A model generated the notes under the pieces. That model saw nothing but the letters and a program-made list of their open reading frames with translations. It was not told the DNA's origin and did not search any database. Positions 56,652 through 64,000 of a DNA stretch of 64,000 nucleotides are shown one piece after another; position 1 is the stretch's first letter, and every line of letters starts with the position of its first letter. This stretch comes from Beijerinckiaceae bacterium (GTDB lineage: Bacteria > Pseudomonadota > Alphaproteobacteria > Rhizobiales > Beijerinckiaceae). Where the stretch lies: positions 181,931 through 245,930 of the forward strand of contig CANBNG010000003.1 in NCBI GenBank assembly GCA_947370975.1, in the 5' to 3' direction. Made by a program: the position numbers and the translations under genes.

Positions 56652-57698
56652 ATGCCGGGATCGCGTCCGCGCCGACTCGTGTTGCTTGCCGGTTGCGCCT
56701 TGGCGCTCGCAACAGCATCTGCCAATGCACAGCAAAGCGTCGAAGATTTTTATCGCGGCAAAAAGCTCGACATGATCATCGGCTATTCGGCGGGGGGAAC
56801 CTATGACCTCTACGCACGGCTTGTCGCGCGCCAGCTCGGAAATTACTTGCCGGGTAATCCCATCATCATTCCGCGCAACATGCCTGGCGGCGGCAGCCGC
56901 ACCGCGGTCACCTGGCTTTACCAGCAAGGCCCGCGCGATGGCACAGTGCTCGCCACCGCCGATCAATCGCTTTCTGTCGAACAGGCAATGGGCGACAAGC
57001 AATTGCGCTTCGACACGCGCGAGCTGATCTACATCGGCAATCCCTCTGCCGACAACAACACCACCGCGACCTTTCACACGAGTCCCGTCAAGACCATTGA
57101 AGACGCCAAGCGGATCTCGGTTCCGCTGGGCGCGACCGGCGGCTCGACGTCATCGCAATATCCAAAAGCGATGAACGCGCTCATCGGCACCAAATTCAGG
57201 ATCATCCTCGGCTATCCCGGCGGCAATGACATCAATCTCGCAATGGAGCGCGGCGAAGTGGCCGGGCGTGGCTCCAATGCCTGGGGCGCGTGGAAAGCCA
57301 CGCGCGCCGATTGGGTGCGCGACGGCAAGCTGAATGTACTTGTGCAAATCGGCCTGACCAAAGCCCATGACTTGCCAAATGTGCCTCTGCTGATGGACCT
57401 TGCAACCAATCCAGAAGATCGCGCGGTGCTGAAACTCCTCTCGGCATCCACGACCATCGGACGCCCGATCTTCACCACGCCCGGCGTCCCGCCCGAGCGC
57501 GTGAAGGCATTGCGCCAGTCCTTCGATCGCATGATGAAGGATGAGGCCTTTCTCGAGGTTGCGAAGAAGGAAAATCTCGAGATCGAGCCCGTCTCGGGCG
57601 AAGAACTGCAGCGCATCGTTGCCGATATTGTCGCCACCCCCAAATCCATCGCCGACCGCCTGCAGGACATCATTGGCGGCATCGAGCAGAATCGCTGA
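56652..57698 (+). CDS. Tripartite tricarboxylate transporter receptor (TctC/Bug family)
   Basis: 348 residues from ATG 56652 with GGGAGGAAAAG ahead. A signal peptide runs to about SANAQ. Mature features are VEDFYRGKKLDMIIGYSAGGTYDLYARL and the GYPGGNDINLAMERGEVAGRG loop. It is divergent from the ThDP enzyme and 14 bases before a class II aldolase gene. The receptor may capture the substrate of one of these enzymes. Confidence 0.86.
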   Translation: MPGSRPRRLVLLAGCALALATASANAQQSVEDFYRGKKLDMIIGYSAGGTYDLYARLVARQLGNYLPGNPIIIPRNMPGGGSRTAVTWLYQQGPRDGTVLATADQSLSVEQAMGDKQLRFDTRELIYIGNPSADNNTTATFHTSPVKTIEDAKRISVPLGATGGSTSSQYPKAMNALIGTKFRIILGYPGGNDINLAMERGEVAGRGSNAWGAWKATRADWVRDGKLNVLVQIGLTKAHDLPNVPLLMDLATNPEDRAVLKLLSASTTIGRPIFTTPGVPPERVKALRQSFDRMMKDEAFLEVAKKENLEIEPVSGEELQRIVADIVATPKSIADRLQDIIGGIEQNR

Positions 57699-57712
57699 AC
57701 ACGGAAAAGAAA

Positions 57713-58456
57713 ATGACACAATCAAACTCAAGAACCATTCGCACGCAGCTCGCCAAAGAGGTTGCTGCTGCAACGCGCATTCTGGTCGCCGAAAAGATCC
57801 TCGATTACAGCGGCCATGTGACGACGCGCCTGCCCGACAATGAAGGCTTCCTCATCCAGACGGGTCTCGATTCACGTGCGGAATTGCGGCCTGAACGCCT
57901 GCTTGTCGTTGATTACGAGGGCAAGGTTCTGGAAGGCGAAGGCAATCCGCCGGCAGAACTCGCACTCCATCTTGAAGTGCTCAAAGCCCGCCCCGATGTG
58001 CAATCCGTGCTCCATTGCCACATGGATCTCGCCATCGCCTTCACCATGATGAAGGGTGTGCAATTGCAGCTGCTGCGCGCGCGCGCTGTGCGCTGGGAAA
58101 GCGGCATTCCGACCCATCCCGATCCGAGCCACATCAAGCTGACCGAACAGGGCGCGGCCTTGGCCAGAACGCTTGGTCCCCATCATGCCGTGCTCATGCG
58201 CGGGCATGGGCTGACGCTGGTCGCTGAATCCGTTCCGGCTCTTCTCGTCGATGCCGTGCATTTCCAGGAAAATGCACTGGCCATGATGCAGGTTCTGCAA
58301 TCGGGCGCCGAGGTTCTGCCGCTGACGCCAGAAGAGCTCGAGCAGATCAACCGGCATGAGATGCGCGAATTTCATATCGGCAAGCTGTGGAATTATTACA
58401 TTCGCAAAGGCGTCGAAACCGGCGTCGTTCCCGCCGCCTGGGGCATGTCCAGCTGA
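57713..58456 (+). CDS. Class II aldolase/adducin-family protein
   Basis: 247 residues. Zinc-ligand histidines appear in LHCHMDLAIAF and in MRGHGLTLVA, as in fuculose-phosphate aldolase. The fold's opening VAEKILDYSGHVTTRLPDNEGFLIQ and the late VHFQENALAM block are present. Members cleave phosphorylated or free hydroxy-keto compounds or decarboxylate. The gene is translated right after the TctC gene and ends at a terminator, so the two form a short operon. Confidence 0.85.
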   Translation: MTQSNSRTIRTQLAKEVAAATRILVAEKILDYSGHVTTRLPDNEGFLIQTGLDSRAELRPERLLVVDYEGKVLEGEGNPPAELALHLEVLKARPDVQSVLHCHMDLAIAFTMMKGVQLQLLRARAVRWESGIPTHPDPSHIKLTEQGAALARTLGPHHAVLMRGHGLTLVAESVPALLVDAVHFQENALAMMQVLQSGAEVLPLTPEELEQINRHEMREFHIGKLWNYYIRKGVETGVVPAAWGMSS

Positions 58457-58485
58457 CGCGAAGTCACTGCAGCGCAGGCATTCAA

Positions 58486-58512
58486 GGGCGTCGGGCAACC
58501 GACGCTCTTTTG
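58486..58512. terminator. Intrinsic terminator of the receptor-aldolase operon
   Basis: The stem GCGTCGG/CCGACGC with loop GCAA (58488-58505) is followed on + by TCTTTTG. It lies between the + strand aldolase gene and the convergent - strand hydrolase gene. Confidence 0.75.
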
Positions 58513-58516
58513 CGTT

Positions 58517-59314
58517 TCAGAGCGACTTCAGCCAGGCGATGACCTCGGCGCGCGCCCTGTCGGGCGTATCGAGATGGCCGGCTGAAATTTCGACATAGCG
58601 GCTTTTGGCATTGGGGCGCGCAAGCGTGAAGGCATAGTCGCGCCCCGCAGCCACCAATGGGTCATTTGTGCCGATCACCCACAGGAAGGGCACGGCCGCC
58701 ATGGCCGCCGCATTATGCGGCATGTTGGCGGGCCCTCGTGGATCGTTAAAGGACAACCATGCCTGCGCCGTGCCTTCGACCTGAAAGGATTGTCCCTGAT
58801 TGACGTCAGGAAAGCTCTCACGTGCGCCGCCGCGCCCCGAGCCCACAAGCTCGCGTGCATGTTCAACAGCACGCAGGATATCGGGCCTGCCCATGCGCTC
58901 GGGCGTGTGGCCGGGCGCCAGCGCCATGATGCCGGCAAGGCCGTTGCCGCGCCGTGCCGCAAAAGCCAGCGCCGCATTGGCTCCAAGACTCTGGCCGCCG
59001 ATGACGATGCGCCGCGCGCCCTGTTTGCGCAATTGCGCAATTTCCGCATCGATGCGCGTGAGCGCCTGATCGTAAGGCACATCGTAGGCATCGGGCCGCC
59101 CGCGCACGCCCGCCCATGCCATGCGCGGCATCACGACTTTCGCGCCCTGCTCCTCGAGCGCTGCGGCAAGACTGGCAAGCTGCGCGCCGGGCTGACCGCC
59201 CTTGCCATGCATCAGCACAATGCCAAACCCCGCAAGGCCGCGCTCCTGCGCGCAGGCAGGCAGCGTGGCGACAACAAGTAAAAGCACTGCGAGAATCTTG
59301 CCGAACATACGCAT
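58517..59314 (-). CDS. Alpha/beta hydrolase, exported or lipid-anchored
   Basis: 265 residues from ATG 59314 (AGGAAAAG ahead). The signal segment ends LPACAQE, so either a Sec cleavage or a lipobox-like PAC could apply. The nucleophile elbow is GGQSLGAN; the late AGHLD gives the catalytic His. GIVLMHGKGGQPG is the oxyanion-hole strand. The substrate is unknown. It sits behind the TctC gene at 59338 with a 23-base gap, in the same direction. Confidence 0.8.
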   Translation of the reverse strand: MRMFGKILAVLLLVVATLPACAQERGLAGFGIVLMHGKGGQPGAQLASLAAALEEQGAKVVMPRMAWAGVRGRPDAYDVPYDQALTRIDAEIAQLRKQGARRIVIGGQSLGANAALAFAARRGNGLAGIMALAPGHTPERMGRPDILRAVEHARELVGSGRGGARESFPDVNQGQSFQVEGTAQAWLSFNDPRGPANMPHNAAAMAAVPFLWVIGTNDPLVAAGRDYAFTLARPNAKSRYVEISAGHLDTPDRARAEVIAWLKSL

Positions 59315-59337
59315 GTGCTTTTCCTGTTTGTTGCGCC

Positions 59338-60366
59338 TCACGGCAGCATGGCAGCGACCTTCCTGGCCGTCTCGGGGGCAGTCTCGGCATAGACCTGTGC
59401 GACCAGAGCCTCGACCTGTACGCCCGTCAGCGGATTGATTTCAAGCTTGCCCTTTTCGGCATCGGCAAGAAAATCGGGATCCTTCACGGTCTGATCAAAA
59501 GCCTTGCGCAAAGCAGCCAGCCTGTCGGCTGGAATGCCAGGCGGGCCGACGAAGGGGCGTCCGAGACCCTGACGCGCGAAGATGAGACGCAGGATCTGCT
59601 CGTCTTCCTTCGTCTTGCCAAATTCCATGATCGAGGGAATGCCGACAAGATCGGGATGTTTCGAGAGGCCGAGCTGCGCAATGATATTGATCTTCTTGTC
59701 GCGCACCCAATTGGCATGGCTCGATTTGATGCTCGACCAGGACCAGCCGCAGCGGCCATTGACCTCGCCGCGTTCGAGCGCAAGCGTTACATCGTTGCCG
59801 CCCGGATAGCCGCTGATGACGCGCATTTTTGTGCCAAGAACCGCATTGATGACGCGCGGGAACTGGTCATCGTCCGACCCAGCGCCGGCAGCCCCGACGA
59901 CGACTTCCTTCGCCTTCAAACCGGCCATGTCGGTCACGCCGCTGGACGCCATGGTGACGCAAATGCTCACCTCGTCATTGGCGCTGCCGATCCAGGAAAA
60001 TTTGGTCGCCTCGAATTGCGAGCCCGGCCGCCCGAGAATTGGATCGAAGGGCACGCCACGGCTAATGGTGCCGATCACCGACCCGTCGCGCGCGGCTGCC
60101 GTATAAAGCCAGTTTGTCAGGCGCACGCTGCCAGCGCCCTCCATATTGCGCGGCACGAGCGTCGGATTGCCCGGCATGAAACGGCTGAGATGGCGCGCAA
60201 TCAGGCGTCCATAAAGATCGTAGCCGCCGCCCACGCTGTAGCCGATGTAGAGTTCAAGCGGCTTGGCGCGATAAAAATCAGCCACATCCTGCGCCTGTGC
60301 GAGGACAGGCGACATGAAACCAGCCATGGCCAAAGCCAAGACCCCAGACGTGCAGGCGCTGCGCAT
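59338..60366 (-). CDS. Tripartite tricarboxylate transporter receptor (TctC/Bug family)
   Basis: 342 residues with a signal peptide ending near LAQAQ. The typical features are VADFYRAKPLELYIGYSVGGGYDLYGRL and GYPGGNDVTLALERGEVNGR. This is the fifth such receptor in the window. It resembles the copy at 56652-57698 closely in the ligand loops. It follows the TauD-type dioxygenase gene by about 50 bases on the - strand and may supply its substrate. Confidence 0.86.
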   Translation of the reverse strand: MRSACTSGVLALAMAGFMSPVLAQAQDVADFYRAKPLELYIGYSVGGGYDLYGRLIARHLSRFMPGNPTLVPRNMEGAGSVRLTNWLYTAAARDGSVIGTISRGVPFDPILGRPGSQFEATKFSWIGSANDEVSICVTMASSGVTDMAGLKAKEVVVGAAGAGSDDDQFPRVINAVLGTKMRVISGYPGGNDVTLALERGEVNGRCGWSWSSIKSSHANWVRDKKINIIAQLGLSKHPDLVGIPSIMEFGKTKEDEQILRLIFARQGLGRPFVGPPGIPADRLAALRKAFDQTVKDPDFLADAEKGKLEINPLTGVQVEALVAQVYAETAPETARKVAAMLP

Positions 60367-60416
60367 GCGCTCCTCCCCGATAACTTATGATTGACCCTGC
60401 ATCTAGCGGCAGGTGT

Positions 60417-61277
60417 TCAAAACGGACGTTCACCCAGAATGGTCACGCGCCGCATCAGACGCCGTTCTGCGGCGCTGAAATCGGTGCGCGCATGCACGCT
60501 GCAGCGATTGTCCCACATCAGCACATCGCCCGGCTTCCACACCTGGCCCCAGACGAATTCAGGCTGTTCGATATGATCGAAGAGGAGCTGCAACAGCGCC
60601 TCGCTCTCGGCCGGATCCATATCCACGATGGAGAGCGTCATCAGCCGGTTGACATAAAGCGCCTTGCGGCCGGTGTCGGGGTGCGTGCGCACCACCGGAT
60701 GCACCGCATGCGGAATGCCCTCCTTGAGCACTGTGCCGCGTCGTGTGCTTGCATTGTCGTAATCATAGGCGTGCAAGGCGCGCTTGCCTTCGAGCCGTGC
60801 CTTGAGCTCATCCGAGAGGGTCTCATAGGCCGTGTAGCAATTGGCAAAGAGCGTGTCGCCGCCCGTGCTCGGCACTTCGAGCGCATAGAGCATGGTTGCC
60901 GAGCAGGGTGTTTCCTGATGCGACTGGTCGGTGTGAAATTGCATTTCGCCATCGGGCAGCGCACCGATGAGCTGGCCATTCTCGCGAATGTTGGAGATCA
61001 GCATGATGGCCGGATTTTTGGCATTGTGATGCGCGCGCTTCTTGGCGCTGCGGTTGAGCGGCCCGAAGGATTCGCCAAACCGCACCTGATCCTCTTCGCT
61101 CAGCTCCTGCCCGCGCAGGAGAATGACGAGATGGTCGTTCCAGATCTTGCGGATGCGTGCGCTGGTCTGCGCATCGAGGGGCTGGCGCAGATCGACGCCA
61201 CGAATTTCCGCGCCCAAGGCGGAGCTCAGCGGAATGGCCTCGACACGATCTGCGCTGTTTGCCTGCCCCAAAGCCAT
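60417..61277 (-). CDS. TauD/TfdA-family Fe(II)/2-oxoglutarate dioxygenase
   Basis: 286 residues from ATG 61277, preceded by GGGAGGATG. The metal motif H115-x-D117 is in MQFHTDQSH; the distal His (about H262) is in CSVHARTDF, and the following RRLMRRV holds the 2-oxoglutarate arginine. Known members hydroxylate taurine, chlorophenoxyacetates or related acids. With the TctC receptor behind it, the substrate is likely an imported carboxylate or sulfonate. Confidence 0.88.
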   Translation of the reverse strand: MALGQANSADRVEAIPLSSALGAEIRGVDLRQPLDAQTSARIRKIWNDHLVILLRGQELSEEDQVRFGESFGPLNRSAKKRAHHNAKNPAIMLISNIRENGQLIGALPDGEMQFHTDQSHQETPCSATMLYALEVPSTGGDTLFANCYTAYETLSDELKARLEGKRALHAYDYDNASTRRGTVLKEGIPHAVHPVVRTHPDTGRKALYVNRLMTLSIVDMDPAESEALLQLLFDHIEQPEFVWGQVWKPGDVLMWDNRCSVHARTDFSAAERRLMRRVTILGERPF

Positions 61278-61506
61278 AACATCCTCCCACTGCGCGGGCC
61301 ATTTCTTGGCCTCGCGCTTTTTTCTTGTCTGCGACGATACCCCCGACAGGCCGTGTGTCAATGCTGGAGCGCGCAGCGATCGTGCCTGCTCAAAGGGTTC
61401 CTCGAAGATCGCAAAAAGCACGGTGCCAGATCAAGGCGACGCCCACCCTTATCGGATCATTCTTGCTGCAACCCCTTTTCGCAGGCCCTCGGCAAGGACA
61501 TGCAAC

Positions 61507-62868
61507 GTGCCTGAAACAACAAGCTCCGCCCTTCTGGCCGCCTATGCGCGCCGCGCCGTGCCCCGCTACACGAGCTATCCGACAGCGCCGCATTTCTCGC
61601 GGCGCTTTCCCGAGCAAACCTATCGTGAATGGCTGGGGCGGCTCGACGCTGGCGAGTCGGTGTCGCTTTACGTCCACATCCCCTTCTGCAAGCAGATGTG
61701 CTGGTATTGCGGCTGCAACATGAAGCTTGCGGCCCGCTATGCGCCGGTATCGGCCTATGTGGATCATCTTCTGGCGGAGATCGATCTGGTGGCAGACGCC
61801 CTGCCCGCCCGGCTTTGCGTGTCGCATCTGCATTTTGGCGGCGGAACCCCGACCGCGCTCGAGCCCGACGATCTGGAGCGGATCGTGCGGCATCTGGAAC
61901 AGCGGTTTACTTTCAAAGGGGCCGAGCGCGCCATCGAGACCGATCCGCGCACCATCACGGACGCGATGATCGAGCGGCTGGGCGCGCTGGGCTTTACCCG
62001 CGCCAGCCTTGGCGTGCAGGAATTCGATCCACGCGTACAAGCCGCCATTAATCGCATTCAGCCAGCCGCCATGGTGCAGAAGACAACAGAAAAGTTGCGC
62101 GCGGCCGGCATCAAACGCATCAATTTCGATCTCATCTACGGCCTGCCGCAGCAGACCGAGGCCGCGCTTTGCCGCACCGTTGCCGAATGCATGGCCATGG
62201 AGCCCGACCGCATCGTGCTGTTCGGCTATGCCCATGTGCCGTGGATCGCCAAGAACCAGCGCATGATCGACGAGGATACGCTGCCAGGCGGCGATGAACG
62301 CAGCGCGCAGGCGCGCGCCTCGGCGCAGGCCCTGATTGCCGGCGGCTATCGGCCCATCGGCATCGACCATTTTGCGCTGCCGAACGATTCACTGAGCCTT
62401 GCTGCCGACAGCGGGCATCTGCACCGCAATTTTCAGGGCTTTACCGATGATGGCGCGCGCACATTGATCGGCTTTGGCGCAACTGCCATCGGCCGGACGC
62501 CTGATGGCTATGTCCAGAACCAATCTGAAACAGGCGCCTGGTCACGCGCAATCGAAGCTGGACATCTGCCCGTGGGAAAAGGTCATGCCATGAGCGCGGA
62601 TGATAATCTGCGCGCCCATGTGATCGAGGGCATCATGTGCAACGGCCATATCGACCTTGCAGCCGCGGGACAGGCTTTCGGCTTCGCGCCCGATTGGTTC
62701 ACACCCGAAGAAGAGGCGCTGCGCGCACTCGCGCGCGATGGCTTGCTCGCGCGCACAGGCTCCGCGCTCACCCTGACAGAGGCGGGCGCAGCCCTGGCGC
62801 GGGTCGTGGCGGCGACGTTCGACAGCTATCTTGCCCGCGCGCATGTACGACATTCTGTTGCGGTTTAA
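61507..62868 (+). CDS. hemN: Oxygen-independent coproporphyrinogen III oxidase, HemN type
   Basis: 453 residues from GTG 61507 with AAGGA upstream. The radical-SAM cysteines are C61, C65, C68 in FCKQMCWYCGC, a CxxxCxxC site followed by an extra C as in true HemN. HFGGGTPTAL is the next SAM block. YTSYPTAPHF at the start and IPEGIMC-like VIEGIMCNG near the end also fit HemN rather than HemW. It converts coproporphyrinogen III to protoporphyrinogen IX under low oxygen. No FNR site is obvious upstream. Confidence 0.9.
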   Translation: MPETTSSALLAAYARRAVPRYTSYPTAPHFSRRFPEQTYREWLGRLDAGESVSLYVHIPFCKQMCWYCGCNMKLAARYAPVSAYVDHLLAEIDLVADALPARLCVSHLHFGGGTPTALEPDDLERIVRHLEQRFTFKGAERAIETDPRTITDAMIERLGALGFTRASLGVQEFDPRVQAAINRIQPAAMVQKTTEKLRAAGIKRINFDLIYGLPQQTEAALCRTVAECMAMEPDRIVLFGYAHVPWIAKNQRMIDEDTLPGGDERSAQARASAQALIAGGYRPIGIDHFALPNDSLSLAADSGHLHRNFQGFTDDGARTLIGFGATAIGRTPDGYVQNQSETGAWSRAIEAGHLPVGKGHAMSADDNLRAHVIEGIMCNGHIDLAAAGQAFGFAPDWFTPEEEALRALARDGLLARTGSALTLTEAGAALARVVAATFDSYLARAHVRHSVAV

Positions 62869-62890
62869 GCCCCGGTTCACAGGGGCTTTT
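62868..62890. terminator. Terminator after hemN
   Basis: AGCCCC/GGGGCT with an 8-base loop is followed by TTTT on +. The hairpin overlaps the last codons of the convergent methyltransferase gene. Confidence 0.7.
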
Positions 62891-63614
62891 GGAAACGCAG
62901 GATGAACTCATCATTGGCCATGCCCGAACGATGGACCGAGACCGTGCGCGGATCTTCAGGATTGCGCAAAAAGTCACCCGTGCCCACATGTTTGAAGCCC
63001 GCTGCCACGACCTCGGCCACAAGCGCGCTTTCCTCGATGCGATGAGTCGTCTTGCCAACGCTCGTGCCCTCGCCCGGCAGCGCGGAATGATCGGCGATCA
63101 CCAGAAAGCCGCCAGGCTTGAGCGCATCGAACATGGCCTTGTTCATCTTCGCGCGATCGACAGCCATGAAGGTCGTGTCGTGATAGGCGAAGAAAAACGT
63201 GATCAGATCGAGACCGGTCACATTGGCCGGCAGCGGATCGTCAAAGGGCCGCACCAGCGGCTCGACATTGGCCATGGCAGGTGATGGGCGCCGCGCCGCA
63301 AAACGCTCCGAATCCTTGTCGTTTTGCGCAAAGACCTTGCCGCCGGGCCCCACGGCGCGCGCCACCAACTCGGTCGAATAGCCGCCGCCCGCCCCCATAT
63401 CGAGCACGCGCCAGCCGGTCTTTGGTCCGCTGAAGGCGAGAAGCTCGAGCGCATGCCGCTTCTTGTCATTGGCGCGATCGGCATCGCTGCGGTCAGGGCT
63501 TGCAAGCACGGCCGCATAATCTTGCGCATGCGCGATCTGGCCCGGCAGGAAGCCGGCTAGAGCGAGCCCGGCAAGGCAGGCCAAGGCAGTGCGGAAAAAG
63601 ATGGATCGAGTCAT
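62877..63614 (-). CDS. Exported SAM-dependent methyltransferase-like protein
   Basis: 245 residues. A signal peptide ends near AHAQD. The mature part shows a class I methyltransferase fold with motif I VLDMGAGGGYST and a late GGFLVIADHSA strand. SAM is not expected in the periplasm, so either the protein has another ligand or the family works in an unusual way; similar exported copies are known in proteobacteria without defined function. The gene converges with hemN. Confidence 0.8.
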   Translation of the reverse strand: MTRSIFFRTALACLAGLALAGFLPGQIAHAQDYAAVLASPDRSDADRANDKKRHALELLAFSGPKTGWRVLDMGAGGGYSTELVARAVGPGGKVFAQNDKDSERFAARRPSPAMANVEPLVRPFDDPLPANVTGLDLITFFFAYHDTTFMAVDRAKMNKAMFDALKPGGFLVIADHSALPGEGTSVGKTTHRIEESALVAEVVAAGFKHVGTGDFLRNPEDPRTVSVHRSGMANDEFILRFQKPL

Positions 63615-63833
63615 TGGAGCGCTCCCTCACGTCGTTATTTTGCAGTCGATCATGACACCCCTGCGTCAGGAGACAAGCCCAGCAGCGGCGCCCGCAACAG
63701 CGACGGCGCCTTATTGTCGCGAAGGTACGAAGCGCAAGAATTCCGAACTTTTGAATATCGAGCCCATTGCCAAAAGCCGGACAGCCTGACGGGCGCAGAC
63801 CCCATGATCCGGCGCAATCTCCCGGAGGATCTC

Positions 63834-64000
63834 ATGTCAAAACTCAAGGTTCTTCTCGTGGCGGCTGTCAGCTCGGGCGCACTGATGCTCGCAGTTGGAG
63901 AGGCTTCCGCACAGCGCGGCGGCGGTGGTGGTGGTGGCATACATGGCGGCGGTGGCGGCGGAGTTGGTGGCGGCGGCGGGATGCGCGGCGGCTTTGGAGG
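63834..64000 (+). CDS. Glycine-rich exported protein, truncated by the window end
   Basis: ATG 63834 has CCGGAGGATC ahead. The first 56 residues show a Sec signal (to about ASAQR) followed by long glycine runs with scattered His, Met and Arg. The frame remains open at the last base. Low complexity prevents a family call; such proteins are often cell-surface or hydrophobic secreted proteins. Confidence 0.65.
   Translation, partial: MSKLKVLLVAAVSSGALMLAVGEASAQRGGGGGGGIHGGGGGGVGGGGGMRGGFG

Overview
The window looks like a chromosomal segment of a GC-rich alphaproteobacterium, most likely Hyphomicrobiales (Rhizobiales). The reasons are a eukaryote-type glutamine synthetase II gene with a divergent DUF2735-type small gene, several orphan TctC/Bug solute receptors, a periplasmic formate dehydrogenase with the DUF3305/DUF3306/DUF6352/DUF6505 accessory set, and short palindromic intergenic repeats. 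I cannot name genus or species. I see no tRNA, rRNA, IS element, prophage or CRISPR array.

Layout. 1-11 kb is catabolic: the tail of a Rieske oxygenase, an EutA-like reactivase, a double-cupin protein, an Asp/Glu racemase-fold protein and two orphan TctC receptors on +, then an N-methylhydantoinase pair (HyuA, HyuB) with a 3-hydroxyisobutyrate dehydrogenase-like gene on -. A bidirectional terminator separates the two blocks. 11-12 kb holds small genes (DUF971, TusA-like, a 51-residue membrane peptide).

12-36 kb is the core of the window: a formate dehydrogenase supercluster. It has moeA and mobB, the three structural subunits (cytochrome b, Fe-S, Cys-type catalytic), a small Tat protein, a TorD-type chaperone, and five uncharacterised accessory genes joined by 4-base start/stop overlaps. 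Beyond a small inserted island come a polyferredoxin-like protein, an Mrp ATPase, FdhD, MobA, two further MoeA-like proteins, and a tungstate ABC transporter (tupA, tupC, tupB) divergent from its probable regulator. Together these would take up tungstate (or molybdate), load and sulfurate the bis-MGD cofactor, mature the enzyme and export it through Tat. Oxidation of formate in the periplasm would then feed electrons through cytochrome b to quinone.

The island at 23.1-25.0 kb interrupts this cluster. It carries a small HNH-type putative toxin followed by two intact and one truncated DUF2019-like probable immunity genes. Between them lie two decayed remnants of the toxin C-terminus, so it reads as an eroding tandem array of toxin/immunity cassettes.

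36-50 kb holds a LysR-linked pirin/DoxX/nitroreductase operon, envelope and stress-type small proteins, a ChrA chromate transporter, and a flavin monooxygenase/SDR/TctC operon. A three-gene membrane cluster and an amidohydrolase follow. 49.5-52 kb is nitrogen metabolism: glnII with a sigma-54-type promoter, the DUF2735-type gene and glutaminase. 52-64 kb carries an MFS transporter, a YbhB-type protein, and a Tat-exported thiamine-diphosphate enzyme next to a cytochrome c. It continues with two more TctC receptors (beside a class II aldolase and a TauD-type dioxygenase), an alpha/beta hydrolase, a HemN-type oxidase, an exported methyltransferase-like protein, and the start of a glycine-rich exported protein cut by the window end.
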